A stretch of 64,000 bases of DNA, taken from positions 1 through 64,000 of IMG/VR virus record IMGVR_UViG_3300043607_000009; one strand, 5' to 3'. The notes beneath the pieces were generated by a model, which was given only the letters and a program-made list of their open reading frames with translations, searched no databases and had not been told where the DNA came from. The DNA is from a virus. The translations under genes and the position numbers were made by a program. This document shows, piece by piece, positions 32,025 through 40,695 of the stretch (position 1 is the stretch's first letter; each line of letters opens with the position of its first letter).

Positions 32025-32648
32025 TTACTTGCGGCGCATCTTACCCGAAGGCGCACACATCGTGCCGCCCTTCTTCGCTTTGACCGGGCCGCCGATCGCG
32101 CGTTTCGTTTTGCCGCCGCTCTTGAAGCCAGGACGCAGCGGCGTGCGGCCCCCCGACTCGGCATCAAGCTCGTTGGTCGGCTTCGAGCGACGCTCGAGCG
32201 CAGAGCCCTCGTCCAAGTCGTTCGAGTACACGATGCCGCCTTTCGCGTAGGCACGCCCCTTCGGTTTGGCGACGCCGCCGCGCGCGAGCCCGTTCTCGCG
32301 CATGCGCTTCTCGAGCGCGACTTGGCCGACGCCCTTCAAGCCACTCAGCGGACCTGCGGGTGCCGGTGCCGGTGCCGCCGCAGGCGGCGGCGTGTGATCC
32401 TGCATGATCGGGATCGACGCCCTCGTGTCGTTGTAGTCGTCCACGAGCTTTTGTTCTGCCGGTGTGCGCATGCTCGGACGCTTGTCCAAGATCTTCGCGA
32501 TCGACGACGGCACGGAGCCTCCTTCGGCGAAGCGAAGCGGGCGAGCGCGCTCGTGCGATTTGACCGTCGTCGTAGCACGATCGGCGGACGAGCCGGTGAA
32601 GCCGAAGTCACTCGGAAACGAGAAGTTATCGACGTACTTTACGCCCAT
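32025..32648 (-). CDS. Virion-module protein with GFTG amino motif, 207 aa
   Basis: ATG 32648 is preferred because GAGGAA lies 6 nt upstream. The first residues (GVKYVDNFSFPSDFGFTGSS) repeat those of the tiny gene just upstream (32660-32755). The rest is Pro/Ala-rich with several AKGG/SGGK elements and a basic end. Similar AKGG proteins occur elsewhere in the late region. The function is unknown. Confidence 0.6.
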   Translation of the reverse strand: MGVKYVDNFSFPSDFGFTGSSADRATTTVKSHERARPLRFAEGGSVPSSIAKILDKRPSMRTPAEQKLVDDYNDTRASIPIMQDHTPPPAAAPAPAPAGPLSGLKGVGQVALEKRMRENGLARGGVAKPKGRAYAKGGIVYSNDLDEGSALERRSKPTNELDAESGGRTPLRPGFKSGGKTKRAIGGPVKAKKGGTMCAPSGKMRRK

Positions 32649-32659
32649 GTTCATTTCCT

Positions 32660-32755
32660 CTAGTTGAGGGTATAAGACCAACTGTTGGCGGAGGCCGCGC
32701 CGGTGAACCCCGCGCTGCGCGGAAACTTGAAGTCTTTGACGTACTTGACAGCCAT
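32660..32755 (-). CDS. Short GFTG-motif protein, 31 aa
   Basis: ATG 32755 to TAG 32660 encodes AVKYVKDFKFPRSAGFTGAA and ten more residues. It is nearly a duplicate of the amino end of the following gene (VKYV..F.FP...GFTG..A). Its stop provides part of the ribosome binding site of that gene. It may be a functional micro-protein or the leftover of a partial tandem duplication. Confidence 0.55.
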   Translation of the reverse strand: MAVKYVKDFKFPRSAGFTGAASANSWSYTLN

Positions 32756-32756
32756 T

Positions 32757-34793
32757 TTAGCGTGCCTCCAACTCTTCTACTCGAGCTTTCAGTTCCTTGA
32801 CACTGTTAACCAATGCCGCGATGATCGCACGATCATCGACGGACCGTAGCCCGTCAGCCCCGTGGCCTACGGCTTCCGGAAAAGACTCCTCAAGATCTTG
32901 AGCCGAGAATGCCGCGTAGTCATTCTTGGTTTGGTCTAGTCCTGACTCTTTCGTGTACCCGAAGAGGATGGGATCAATAGTCTCTACCTCCTTAAGACCT
33001 TTACGGTACGGGCGGATGTTGCGTTTCACCCGCTCATCTGAGACCGCCGTAAGATTGCCGCTTGCGTCTGACGTGATAGCGCCTGACCCGTAACCGACGA
33101 ACTGTACCCCAGTACTAGCTGACTTAGAGCCATCGAGTGCGATACGTTGCGTACCGCCGGACTGAATTCGAATGATCCCCGTACCCCCGCTCGACGCGAT
33201 GAGGTCTACCGCGCAGCCCGCCCCCTGACAAGTGACCCCAACATTACCTCCATTTCCCCCTCCCGCCCCTTGTCCACTCCGAATGGTGATAGAGCCCCCA
33301 GTTCCAGAGGTAGTCGCCGATCCAGCATCAATTAAAATATTCTTCCCGTTGCCACTAGATACTGTACCTACGGTGATCGTACCTCCGCCGCCGGTAGTTA
33401 CCCCATCTGTTCCGAGTTGAAGAGTGCTCGTACCTGCATTTCCGGCTCCTACTGTTGTTGAAGTATTCACCCCGCTCTCGGCGTACGTGAACCGGGAGCT
33501 TCCAGTCAGCGCGTTGGCCCCACTCCCAAACCCGACCTGTGTAGAAGTGAGCGCCGCTCCGCCGGCACTGTACGGCCCTACAGTCGCGCCGTTGATCCGC
33601 GCGAATAGTCCGGCTGTCGTAGTCCAAACATCGCCGTTGACGGGAGACGTAGGAGCGGTACCGGCTGGAACGTTGAGCCCTGCCCCGCCGGTGGCTGAGG
33701 CTGGTGTCTGAACTAGTCCCGTAGTGGTTAGAGTTCCGTTGATCGTCAGGGCGTTGGTATCGAACCGACCAAAGATGAGAGGAGTTGTCGTGTTCGAATT
33801 GTCAATGTAAAGACGGCTGCTATTCGTCTCCTGATTTCCGGCCTCAGCCCCGATAAATACTGAACGATCGCCGTTGTAGGTACTAGACCCGTCGACTCCT
33901 GATCCGATGATTACGTTACCGTTACCGTCGATGATCGAGGTTCCTGTGGCCCAACCTACGAGGGTATTGTCTATTCCATGTCGAAGGGCCAGTCCCGACT
34001 CCTCACCAAGAGCGATATTCTGCCCGCCGTCTGCATTGGCAACCTCGGCCAATGAGCCCATGCCGGCCCTTGATCCGATATAGAGTGAATCGTACCCTCT
34101 GTTGAATTGCCCCGCCTGCGTTCCAATGAGCACGAGATCGTTCGAGTCAGTCGTCGCATTACCGGCGAGCGCGCCTATAGCAAGAACGCCATGTCCAGTC
34201 GTCTGTGATGTCAGCGCCCCATCGCCGATCCCGACATTCAGTGTACCCAGCCCTCCGAAAGTGGGGTTGGTCAGGTTGGTCAATGATGGAGGCTTCTCGG
34301 TGCCTAGATAAATAGATCCAGAGCGTACGTTCGAAGCCGCGGTATAGTTCGCGCCGTCAAGCACCGGCGTGAATCCGGCCTGTCCGTTGGCATTAGGGAT
34401 CTGGAGAGTGCCGTAGGTCGGTGCAGAAGTTCCGGACTTGAGCCCGAGTTGATATGCCCCGTAGACGTTGAGGGCATCCGTTGAAGAACTGTAGTTGAAC
34501 GCCGCCTCAGCCCCGAACGCTCCAGCGTTGTTGTACTGGACTTGCGTCGTTGACCCGGCTGGAGTTCCGCCCGCCGCCTGGAAAGTCGGCGCCGAGCCTG
34601 CGCCGTTCGACGTGAGCACTTGCCCCGACGTGCCAGGTCCGGCGCCGCCGAACGACGTGCCGTTGAGCTTGAACTGCGTCGAGTTGGTCGCGCCTCCCGG
34701 TAATCCGGTGCCGCTCTGTTGCGCCGTGACGTAGGTTACGGCTGCGGCCGCGATGAGGATCGCCGCAGCGATAACACCGATGTACTTCTTCAT
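32757..34793 (-). CDS. Tail fibre with signal-like amino end and Peptidase_S74 chaperone
   Basis: The 678-residue protein starts with an apparent Sec signal (KKYIGVIAAAILIAAAAVTY, VTAQQ). The shaft has head-like YadA repeats (GDGALTSQTTGHG, VLIGTQAGQFNRGYDS, SVFIGAEAG) and Gly/Thr-rich repeats. The carboxyl end has the intramolecular chaperone signature (SDERVKRNIRPY, LFGYTKESG, AFSAQDLEESFPEAV) that trims itself after trimerisation. It is AT-richer than its neighbours around 33.0-34.4 kb. A signal peptide on a phage fibre is odd; it could also be a hydrophobic anchor. Confidence 0.75.
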   Translation of the reverse strand: MKKYIGVIAAAILIAAAAVTYVTAQQSGTGLPGGATNSTQFKLNGTSFGGAGPGTSGQVLTSNGAGSAPTFQAAGGTPAGSTTQVQYNNAGAFGAEAAFNYSSSTDALNVYGAYQLGLKSGTSAPTYGTLQIPNANGQAGFTPVLDGANYTAASNVRSGSIYLGTEKPPSLTNLTNPTFGGLGTLNVGIGDGALTSQTTGHGVLAIGALAGNATTDSNDLVLIGTQAGQFNRGYDSLYIGSRAGMGSLAEVANADGGQNIALGEESGLALRHGIDNTLVGWATGTSIIDGNGNVIIGSGVDGSSTYNGDRSVFIGAEAGNQETNSSRLYIDNSNTTTPLIFGRFDTNALTINGTLTTTGLVQTPASATGGAGLNVPAGTAPTSPVNGDVWTTTAGLFARINGATVGPYSAGGAALTSTQVGFGSGANALTGSSRFTYAESGVNTSTTVGAGNAGTSTLQLGTDGVTTGGGGTITVGTVSSGNGKNILIDAGSATTSGTGGSITIRSGQGAGGGNGGNVGVTCQGAGCAVDLIASSGGTGIIRIQSGGTQRIALDGSKSASTGVQFVGYGSGAITSDASGNLTAVSDERVKRNIRPYRKGLKEVETIDPILFGYTKESGLDQTKNDYAAFSAQDLEESFPEAVGHGADGLRSVDDRAIIAALVNSVKELKARVEELEAR

Positions 34794-35071
34794 TGTTGCC
34801 CCTCCGGAGGATCTTGATCGTCGTTTTCACCGCCCTCTTCCGCGGGGGGCGGAGTCGGGAAAATCTGTTCGCCACACTCGGTGACGGGCTCGAGTTGCCA
34901 TTCGTCGGTGCGATCGACGGGCATCTGCGTGAGGTACGGAACTCCGTTGTCGTCGATGACGGTGGCGCGGAGCTCGTTGTTCACCCACAGGAACGAGAGT
35001 GCGAGGTAGCAAGCGTCCTTCGTGACGGAGCCGCCCTCGCCTCTGCCGACATACTTCAACTTCGTGATCAT
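34790..35071 (-). CDS. Hypothetical protein, 93 aa
   Basis: ATG 35071 overlaps the end of the upstream gene, and the stop overlaps the ATG of the fibre gene (ATGA). The body (YLALSFLWVNNELRATVIDD) is beta-like and the end is acidic (EEGGENDDQDPPEG). It may be a fibre-assembly or connector part; there is no domain match I can name. Confidence 0.6.
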   Translation of the reverse strand: MITKLKYVGRGEGGSVTKDACYLALSFLWVNNELRATVIDDNGVPYLTQMPVDRTDEWQLEPVTECGEQIFPTPPPAEEGGENDDQDPPEGQQ

Positions 35072-35406
35072 GAAACGGCGCCTCCTTGGACGATGCGCAA
35101 GATTGTTTGGTCGGCCGGATCGCCCACGGCGGTCTGGCGTATTCGAAATGCTCGCAAGGGCTCGTCGAACGTTGCCGTTGCATCGGCCACTGCGTTCTCC
35201 ATGCCGGCGACCGCGTTCCACTCGGAGCTCCCGGCGTTGGGATCATATCCCACGGCCCAGATGTCGTCTTGCGTCCACTCGACGGTGTACGTCGGCGTGC
35301 CCGTGATCTTGGTCTGCAAGCTCACCGAGAACGGGTTCAGATAGATGTCTACCGGAATGACGGCCGAGTCTGCGACGCCAACGACTGTCTTGGTGATCGG
35401 ACGCAT
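35068..35406 (-). CDS. Hypothetical beta-rich protein, 112 aa
   Basis: The protein (YLNPFSVSLQTKITGTPTYT, VEWTQDDIWAVGYD) is beta-rich, and similar small proteins are common beside capsid genes. It follows a possible hairpin terminator (35426-35447) and is coupled to the next gene by a 4-nt overlap. Confidence 0.6.
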   Translation of the reverse strand: MRPITKTVVGVADSAVIPVDIYLNPFSVSLQTKITGTPTYTVEWTQDDIWAVGYDPNAGSSEWNAVAGMENAVADATATFDEPLRAFRIRQTAVGDPADQTILRIVQGGAVS

Positions 35407-35425
35407 GTGCTCTCCTCGAGAAGGA

Positions 35426-35447
35426 GGGGGAGTGGAAGTCCTCCCCC
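35426..35447 (-). terminator. Hairpin after the beta-helix gene
   Basis: GGGGGAG (35426-35432) pairs with CTCCCCC (35441-35447) around an 8-nt loop; on the minus strand the stem is followed by a pyrimidine-rich run (TCCTTCTC) without a strict T tract. It lies in the 49-nt gap after the stop at 35456. A leaky terminator or RNA-stabilising stem is plausible. Confidence 0.35.
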
Positions 35448-35455
35448 GCCGAACG

Positions 35456-36424
35456 TTACGCCGGGTCTGCGGACGTGAAGCCCGCCGAGCTCGCGTTGCC
35501 GTACCAGTTGTCGCCGGCCCCGCCCACTCGATACCCGCCCGCGATCGAGTAGGTGCCCGAGAGATTGTTGCGCGTGACTTGGTTCGTCCCGGTGCCTCCG
35601 GTGAGGTCGATACCTCCGGTGTTGCCGCCCGACACGGTGAATGCGCCGAAGGAATTTCCCCGGATGAGGAAGTTCAGCGCAGGCATCGTGATCTGGTTGG
35701 TGTTCGCCGCGAAGAAGTTGTCGTGGATGAACCATTGGTTGCACTGGATCGCCGCCAACATTGCGTAGGTCATGTTGTCGAACTGCGAGTAGCCAACCTC
35801 GACGTTGAACGGGATCTCCGTGAAGAGCCCCGCGACGCCACCGCGAATGCCGATGCCGGCGCCGCTGAACCGCATGCCCAAGAACTGAGCATGCGATGCG
35901 TCGCGCTCGAGATCTCCCGCGCCGGCATTCCTCACGATCTCCACGCACGCGGCGTTCGCATCGACCGCCGTAAACAGGAAGTTAGAGAAGCGCCAACCTT
36001 GCTGAAGAACTCGAAGCGAAGCCGTAGCCGCAGTCAGCCCCGTCGCGCTCCATTGAGATGCGGCGTACTGGCCCCCGACCGGCGTCGCGTCCGCGTGGCG
36101 CGGACGATTGCCGAGGCCGTTGATCCATACGTCGAACACGTTCACCGGGGTCACGAGCTGTTCGTTGATCTTCCCCCGGAAGTTGATCACATCGCCGGAG
36201 CTGAGCGTTTGGAACGCTCGAGCCATGGTCGCGAAGGGCGTCTGCGGCGAGCTTCCGTCGTTGCCGTTGCCGCCGTAGACCGTATCCACGAACCAAGTGT
36301 TGCCGATGACGCTGATCGCGCCAACTGACTTGCCTGGTGCGCCGCTCGCGACCCGACCCGGACCGCCCCCGAAGAGGGGGATACCGAACGACGTTAGTCC
36401 GTTCGGAAAGTTGGTCGTAGTCAT
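35456..36424 (-). CDS. Parallel beta-helix virion protein, 322 aa
   Basis: The central ~200 residues show the short repeating strands of a right-handed beta-helix (WFVDTVYGGNGNDGSSPQTP, FATMARAFQTLSSGDVINF, then AGIGIRGGVAGLF, IHDNFFAANTNQITMPALN, GIDLTGGTGTNQVTRNNL). It follows the major capsid gene, so a head-fibre or decoration protein is likely. No catalytic residues are evident. Confidence 0.65.
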   Translation of the reverse strand: MTTTNFPNGLTSFGIPLFGGGPGRVASGAPGKSVGAISVIGNTWFVDTVYGGNGNDGSSPQTPFATMARAFQTLSSGDVINFRGKINEQLVTPVNVFDVWINGLGNRPRHADATPVGGQYAASQWSATGLTAATASLRVLQQGWRFSNFLFTAVDANAACVEIVRNAGAGDLERDASHAQFLGMRFSGAGIGIRGGVAGLFTEIPFNVEVGYSQFDNMTYAMLAAIQCNQWFIHDNFFAANTNQITMPALNFLIRGNSFGAFTVSGGNTGGIDLTGGTGTNQVTRNNLSGTYSIAGGYRVGGAGDNWYGNASSAGFTSADPA

Positions 36425-36475
36425 AGAACCGTATCTCCTCTGGAAGTTTTAGACGCCGTGCGGGGAACCGAGGTC

Positions 36476-37393
36476 TTACGACCCCGGAGTACCCCACACC
36501 GAGCGAGGATCGGTCCAGCCCTCTTTGTAGCGCTCGGTGCTCTTGTAGCGCATGGAGTCGGTTTCGAAGTCGCCCTCCATGCTCTTCTGGATGCGCCGAC
36601 GCATCATGAGCTGCAAGCCCTTCGGAGCGTTCGTCTGAATCCACCACGCTGTCGTGCTCGTGATGCGAGCCAGGTTCGCTTGCCCCTCCGACAACAGTCC
36701 CATCGACTTGACGGGGTTGATGTCGTTGTTCGCCGCGCCCGTGCGCAAGACGGACTTCAAGATGACCTCCGCCTGGAACACGTTGCTCGGCCCCGTCACG
36801 AGCTTCAGCGGGTTGAGCCGGATGCGCTTGCCGTTGTTGTCTACGGCGTTGCGGATCTGGATCAACATCTGCTCCACGGAGGTCTGCGACATGGCCGCCG
36901 ACTGCGTGAGCAGATTCGAGAACGTTCCGCCGACGATCGGATGCGACGCCGAGTTGAGCGGTTGACCATCGCCGCCGAGATACGAGCCGTTGAACGCGCG
37001 GTTCATGACGTTCGCGCACAACGTCTCCTTGGTCTCGATCATCGACTGAGCGAGCCCTTCGGAGTAGATCGTACCGATGCGGATGTGGTCACCGTCTTCG
37101 ACGAGGATCTTCGTCAACGCGAAGGCCAAGCCGTACACGCGGTACACGTACCGCTGCACGAAGAGCTCGCCGCCCGCGTCGTAGGTGACGGGAGTGCCGT
37201 CCGGAATCTCGGGCGCCACGCCGAAGGCGTAGAGCACGGGCTCCTCGTGGTAAGCGCGCGGAGTGCCGTTGCGCTCCTTGAAGATCTGCTTCCACTCGTC
37301 GGCGCGTTGGTCGTAAATGCCGTCGTAGACCTCGTTCAGGATCGGTTCGACAACCGACCGGAAGTCGGTACTACGCATGGGTGCCGTAGGCAT
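36476..37393 (-). CDS. Major capsid protein (HK97-type)
   Basis: The 305-residue protein has the E-loop/P-domain style of podovirus capsid proteins (FRSVVEPILNEVYDGIYDQR, an amino helical start; MSQTSVEQMLIQIRNAVDNN; NPLKLVTGPSNVFQAEVILK; WWIQTNAPKGLQLMMRRRI). Its place between the putative stabiliser and decoration genes, downstream of the scaffold and portal, supports this. No delta domain or internal protease is seen, in line with a separate scaffold. Confidence 0.8.
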   Translation of the reverse strand: MPTAPMRSTDFRSVVEPILNEVYDGIYDQRADEWKQIFKERNGTPRAYHEEPVLYAFGVAPEIPDGTPVTYDAGGELFVQRYVYRVYGLAFALTKILVEDGDHIRIGTIYSEGLAQSMIETKETLCANVMNRAFNGSYLGGDGQPLNSASHPIVGGTFSNLLTQSAAMSQTSVEQMLIQIRNAVDNNGKRIRLNPLKLVTGPSNVFQAEVILKSVLRTGAANNDINPVKSMGLLSEGQANLARITSTTAWWIQTNAPKGLQLMMRRRIQKSMEGDFETDSMRYKSTERYKEGWTDPRSVWGTPGS

Positions 37394-37420
37394 GTTTGCT
37401 TCCTCCTAGTAGGTTGTGGG

Positions 37421-37975
37421 TTACACCGACGCGCGGTCGGCGACGTACTGGTGCTCGGACGGTTGCACCAGAACGATCGGGAAGAGGTCTCCCCAGTTGT
37501 TGTCGGGGCCGGGAGCGAGACCGATGACGCGCATACCGGCGTTCGCGGCGGCCGAGGCGACGTTGAGACCCATCGTCGCGAGGCCGGTGACGCTGTTTCC
37601 GGAAAGCGCTTCCCAGTCGTACTGTTGCCCGATCGCAGCGACCGACAGAGTGGCGTTCGCTTGGATCTGGTAGACCATCGCCGGATCGAGCGTGTAGTAC
37701 GCCTGCACTTCCGTTGCGACGGTGTTCTCGAGCCAACGGTTGTAGTACGTGGGTTTGTTGAGCGCGTCTCGGTATTCGACTCCCGAGAACGCACCGAGCC
37801 AACGATCGCCAGCGGCGGCCGCCACCATGAAGCCAGCGGCACTCACGCCGACGGGGTAGCCGTTGTAAACGTTGACTGCGTAGGCCGACTCGATAGCCGG
37901 AGTCGGACCCATGGGGCGCAGCGTGCCGGACAAACTGTATGCCGGTCGCAGCCCAAAGGGCGCGTACGTCTGCAT
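37421..37975 (-). CDS. Capsid-stabilising/decoration protein, 184 aa
   Basis: The amino end (APFGLRPAYSLSGTLRP) is a recognisable signature of a small protein encoded just before the major capsid protein in many short-tailed phages. The rest is Ala/Gly-rich beta. It is likely a capsid accessory protein. A palindrome lies between it and the upstream gene (37992-38008). Confidence 0.65.
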   Translation of the reverse strand: MQTYAPFGLRPAYSLSGTLRPMGPTPAIESAYAVNVYNGYPVGVSAAGFMVAAAAGDRWLGAFSGVEYRDALNKPTYYNRWLENTVATEVQAYYTLDPAMVYQIQANATLSVAAIGQQYDWEALSGNSVTGLATMGLNVASAAANAGMRVIGLAPGPDNNWGDLFPIVLVQPSEHQYVADRASV

Positions 37976-37991
37976 GATGCAAGCACTCCTA

Positions 37992-38008
37992 GTTCAGTAA
38001 TACTGAAC
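37992..38008 (-). promoter_or_regulatory. 17-bp dyad upstream of capsid genes
   Basis: GTTCAGTA and TACTGAAC flank a single base. As RNA it could form a 6-bp stem with a 5-nt loop about 5 nt before the AGGAG of the decoration gene; as DNA it could be an operator. I see no clear -35/-10 here, so a translational or RNA-processing role is more likely. Confidence 0.35.
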
Positions 38009-38025
38009 CCGGAGCCTTGCCGTCG

Positions 38026-38592
38026 TTACGCTTCGCCAGTGGCCTTCGCGAATGACGGGGGCTTCCGGGACTTGCCCAAATCGCCCATGCCTTCCGCCAG
38101 TTCGACTTCAATCCCTTCGTTGCCGCTCGAAGCGAGGCCCGCGGCCTCTGCCTTCATCTGTTCCACGCGCTCACGGATCGCCGCTTCGTCTTCGAGCGGC
38201 CGGTCGTGATGGACATGACGCATCATCTCTTCCCAGAGATGCAATGGAATCTTGTAGGCGACCATCTCGTTGATCCCGATGACGCCCTCGTTGGCCCCGG
38301 TCTTCAGGGAGACGTGTTCCCATCCGGGGTGATCTTCAGCGCGCATCGGCTCGTAGCCAATCAACATCCGTTTGTGAACGGAGTCTTGGGGATTGTTCGT
38401 CGTCAACCAGCAGACATGGTATCCCGGTATCTTGGGCAGATCCGGGAGCACGTCTTTCTGTAATTGCTTGCGAAACTCATCCAGCCGTTCGCTGTCACTG
38501 AACGTGCGATCTTCCGACACTACTCGGTCTAGTGCCCGATCACGACGTGCGGTGCCTGCCAGCTTCGCGCCTCGATTCACTTTGCGTACCAT
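38026..38592 (-). CDS. Capsid-module hypothetical protein, 188 aa
   Basis: The protein (FRKQLQKDVLPDLPKIPGYH, WLTTNNPQDSVHKRMLIGYE, INEMVAYKIPLHLWEEMMRH) has the pattern of a conserved protein encoded between scaffold and capsid genes in podovirus-like phages. Its carboxyl end is disordered. The function is unknown. Confidence 0.65.
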   Translation of the reverse strand: MVRKVNRGAKLAGTARRDRALDRVVSEDRTFSDSERLDEFRKQLQKDVLPDLPKIPGYHVCWLTTNNPQDSVHKRMLIGYEPMRAEDHPGWEHVSLKTGANEGVIGINEMVAYKIPLHLWEEMMRHVHHDRPLEDEAAIRERVEQMKAEAAGLASSGNEGIEVELAEGMGDLGKSRKPPSFAKATGEA

Positions 38593-38606
38593 CTAGCCCA
38601 CTCCCT

Positions 38607-39728
38607 TCAGCGAGCGTTCTTCGGATCGCGATCGTGATCGCGATACCGCTTCAAAAGTCGTTTGCCCTGCGGCGAGTCGATCTCGATGCCGGCCTCGGCC
38701 ATGGCCTCGAGTCGATCGCGGCTCAGATAAACCTCGTTGTTGCCGAGCTCGCGATCTGCTCCGCCTTGGCGAAACCGCGGACCCGTGCCGTTCATGCGAC
38801 GACCATTGCCGTTGCCTTTCCCGTTGCTGCCGCCCCCCTTGTCCTTGTCGCCGCGCACGTCGTCGTCCGCTTCGTCGTCTTCGCGGTCGCGTCCGTTCGT
38901 CATACGCTTCTTCAAGTGTGAGAGTTTCTTGGCGATGCGGCGATCGAGCTCGTCCCAGTACGCATCGGTAGAGGGCTCGAGCCTACGTTCGCGCATGAGC
39001 GTGTCGTCCAAGGCACCGACAAGAGCGGAGTCTTCGTCGCTACGCCGCGGATCGAACCACGGGTTGTCGGAGAGCCACTCCTTGGTGCGCGCTACTACGC
39101 GCGGGTCTGGCTTGTTCTTGCCGTCGTCGTCGGCCGCTTCGCCGCGGGCTTCCTGCTCGGCCTTGTAGTTCTCGAGCTGGCCGAGCTTGTCTCGCAAGTC
39201 GTCGCGGATGCGTGTGGCCTCGACATTGGCCGTGCCGTCCTTGTCATCGACCGCAGCAGCCATCGTGGCCTCTGCCTGTCGGATCGCGGCTTTGAACTGG
39301 TTGATCCGACCATCAACGGTCGTGACCTCGAGCTGATCGACGCGACGCGCGAGCTCGGACGTTGAGCGCTCGAGGGTCTCGTTGCGCGTCGAGAGGAAGC
39401 GGTTCTCGCGCTCGAGCTCGATGCGACGCGCCTCGTTGCGGCGTCGCTTCTCGGAGCGTGACTTCCGTTCCTTGCGACGGTTCTCGCGAATCGCATCGCG
39501 ATCCTCGTCTTCGCTTTCGCCGGCCCGCGCGTCATCGCGGTCCGTGTCGTCGCGATCGTCGTCGCTCTCGCGATCGTCGTCGCTTTCCTCCCCGGCCGCT
39601 TCCTTGCGCTTGCCCTTCTTGCTGAGACCATCGTCGTCGGCGTGTTCGTCGAGCATACGCACGTCGTCGGTGACGATCGTGATCTCGTCTTCTTTGTCTT
39701 TGCCGTCGTTGTCTTTCTTGTCCGCCAT
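38607..39728 (-). CDS. Putative scaffolding protein, 373 aa
   Basis: The first ~120 residues are dominated by Asp/Glu/Arg/Lys (DDDRESDDDRDDTDRDD), followed by a long coiled coil (~115-215: ERSTSELARRVDQLEVT, RDDLRDKLGQLENYKAEQE) and a basic, Gly-rich segment. Scaffolding proteins have this charged, helical, low-complexity make-up, and it lies directly upstream of the capsid genes. The DNA of the acidic stretch is repetitive. Confidence 0.65.
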   Translation of the reverse strand: MADKKDNDGKDKEDEITIVTDDVRMLDEHADDDGLSKKGKRKEAAGEESDDDRESDDDRDDTDRDDARAGESEDEDRDAIRENRRKERKSRSEKRRRNEARRIELERENRFLSTRNETLERSTSELARRVDQLEVTTVDGRINQFKAAIRQAEATMAAAVDDKDGTANVEATRIRDDLRDKLGQLENYKAEQEARGEAADDDGKNKPDPRVVARTKEWLSDNPWFDPRRSDEDSALVGALDDTLMRERRLEPSTDAYWDELDRRIAKKLSHLKKRMTNGRDREDDEADDDVRGDKDKGGGSNGKGNGNGRRMNGTGPRFRQGGADRELGNNEVYLSRDRLEAMAEAGIEIDSPQGKRLLKRYRDHDRDPKNAR

Positions 39729-39754
39729 TGGTCCGCCCGTTTACGGGATTGTTT

Positions 39755-40216
39755 TCACTTCAGATAAGCGACGTGTGTGAGGGGGTCGCCTTCGATGAGC
39801 CCGGCAAGATCGCTGTCTCGGAACAACACGAAGAGCGCAGAATCCGGCGAGTTCGGGACGGGGACTTCCCATCGGTCCCCGCCGTACTTGGGGCAACGTA
39901 CGAAGTCCCCGACATCGCACCAAGCGCCTTCCGGCCAGGGCTTGTTGGTATCGCGGTCTTTGAAAGCGCCGGGTCCGAGCGCGATGACTTTCGCGACCTG
40001 AGTGTTCCAGAGCTCGGTCTCGCGGGTTTCCTCTGGAAGATGGATACCCGTTTTCGTCCGCGTCATTGGCGTCCGGATCTGCACAAGCACTCGAAAACCA
40101 AACGGTTTGACTCCGGCCGGAGCCACCGGGAAGGCGTGCTCGATGGAGTCGTATGCCAACGTCGATCTGGGAAGATCCCGGACCGAGAGAGAACGCGGGT
40201 TACTTTCTTTCGTCAT
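39755..40216 (-). CDS. GroES/Cpn10-like phage protein
   Basis: The 153-residue protein has the Cpn10 pattern: FGFRVLVQIRTPMTRTKTGI (mobile-loop side), IALGPGAFKD, VGDFVRCPKYGGDRW and FVLFRDSDLAGLI. Phage co-chaperonins such as T4 gp31 assist capsid folding, and this gene is next to the scaffold gene. It could instead be a virion protein that uses the GroES fold. Confidence 0.6.
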   Translation of the reverse strand: MTKESNPRSLSVRDLPRSTLAYDSIEHAFPVAPAGVKPFGFRVLVQIRTPMTRTKTGIHLPEETRETELWNTQVAKVIALGPGAFKDRDTNKPWPEGAWCDVGDFVRCPKYGGDRWEVPVPNSPDSALFVLFRDSDLAGLIEGDPLTHVAYLK

Positions 40217-40451
40217 TCTCGGTTTTCAGCACTTCCGCCAACAACTGCTCGGCGCGTAACAAGCCAGCCTGAACTCCGCATCGCTCGCCGTATTCGAACG
40301 CATCGCGCTCTCGCGGCTCTCGCAACGCTTCAAGTGCATGGTCAGCTTGAATACCCCAAAGCCCTGACAGGTAGCGGTCGAGAACTCTACTCCCCGTCCC
40401 AAGTTTTGTAAAAGGGGAACCCTTCGGCGGCTTCGTGATCGGTGCGGACAC
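40200..40451 (-). CDS. Hypothetical protein, 83 aa
   Basis: The 83-residue helical protein (YGERCGVQAGLLRAEQLLAE) overlaps the start of the GroES-like gene by 17 nt. No family is recognised. Its coupling suggests an accessory role in the same module. Confidence 0.6.
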   Translation of the reverse strand: MSAPITKPPKGSPFTKLGTGSRVLDRYLSGLWGIQADHALEALREPRERDAFEYGERCGVQAGLLRAEQLLAEVLKTENDERK

Positions 40452-40461
40452 GGGAACGGTT

Positions 40462-40638
40462 TTAGTAGTTCGGCCGTTCCGGAGCGTCGCCGCGACCGCC
40501 CTTGTCCTTGATCGCCGGAGGAGCGGATTTCGACTTCTGATCCGTGGGCTTACCCGTGGCGCCGGCCTTGCCGTCCGGGATCTCTTGGCCGAGCAAACCC
40601 GTCATCGCGAGCTTCTTGTGCTGTGGCAGAAAACCCAT
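40462..40638 (-). CDS. Small hypothetical protein, 58 aa
   Basis: ATG 40638 to TAA 40462, with GGAGATC upstream. The sequence (GFLPQHKKLAMTGLLGQEIP, then Lys/Pro/Gly-rich) resembles small disordered phage proteins near the capsid module. Confidence 0.55.
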   Translation of the reverse strand: MGFLPQHKKLAMTGLLGQEIPDGKAGATGKPTDQKSKSAPPAIKDKGGRGDAPERPNY

Positions 40639-40695
40639 GGTGATCTCCGTTTAGTGGGGAAGTCGGCGGCGAGTCTACACCCGCCGCCGCGCAGT

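Noticed and set aside
36425-36490. Hairpin at the end of the major capsid gene
   Set aside because: The stem has a mismatch and overlaps the stop codon, and no T run follows; it is too weak to call a terminator.
36458-38209. 583-codon open frame on the plus strand across the capsid genes
   Set aside because: It is the complement of three well-supported virion genes; GC-rich codon use leaves such frames open. No protein-like motifs or ribosome binding site are visible.
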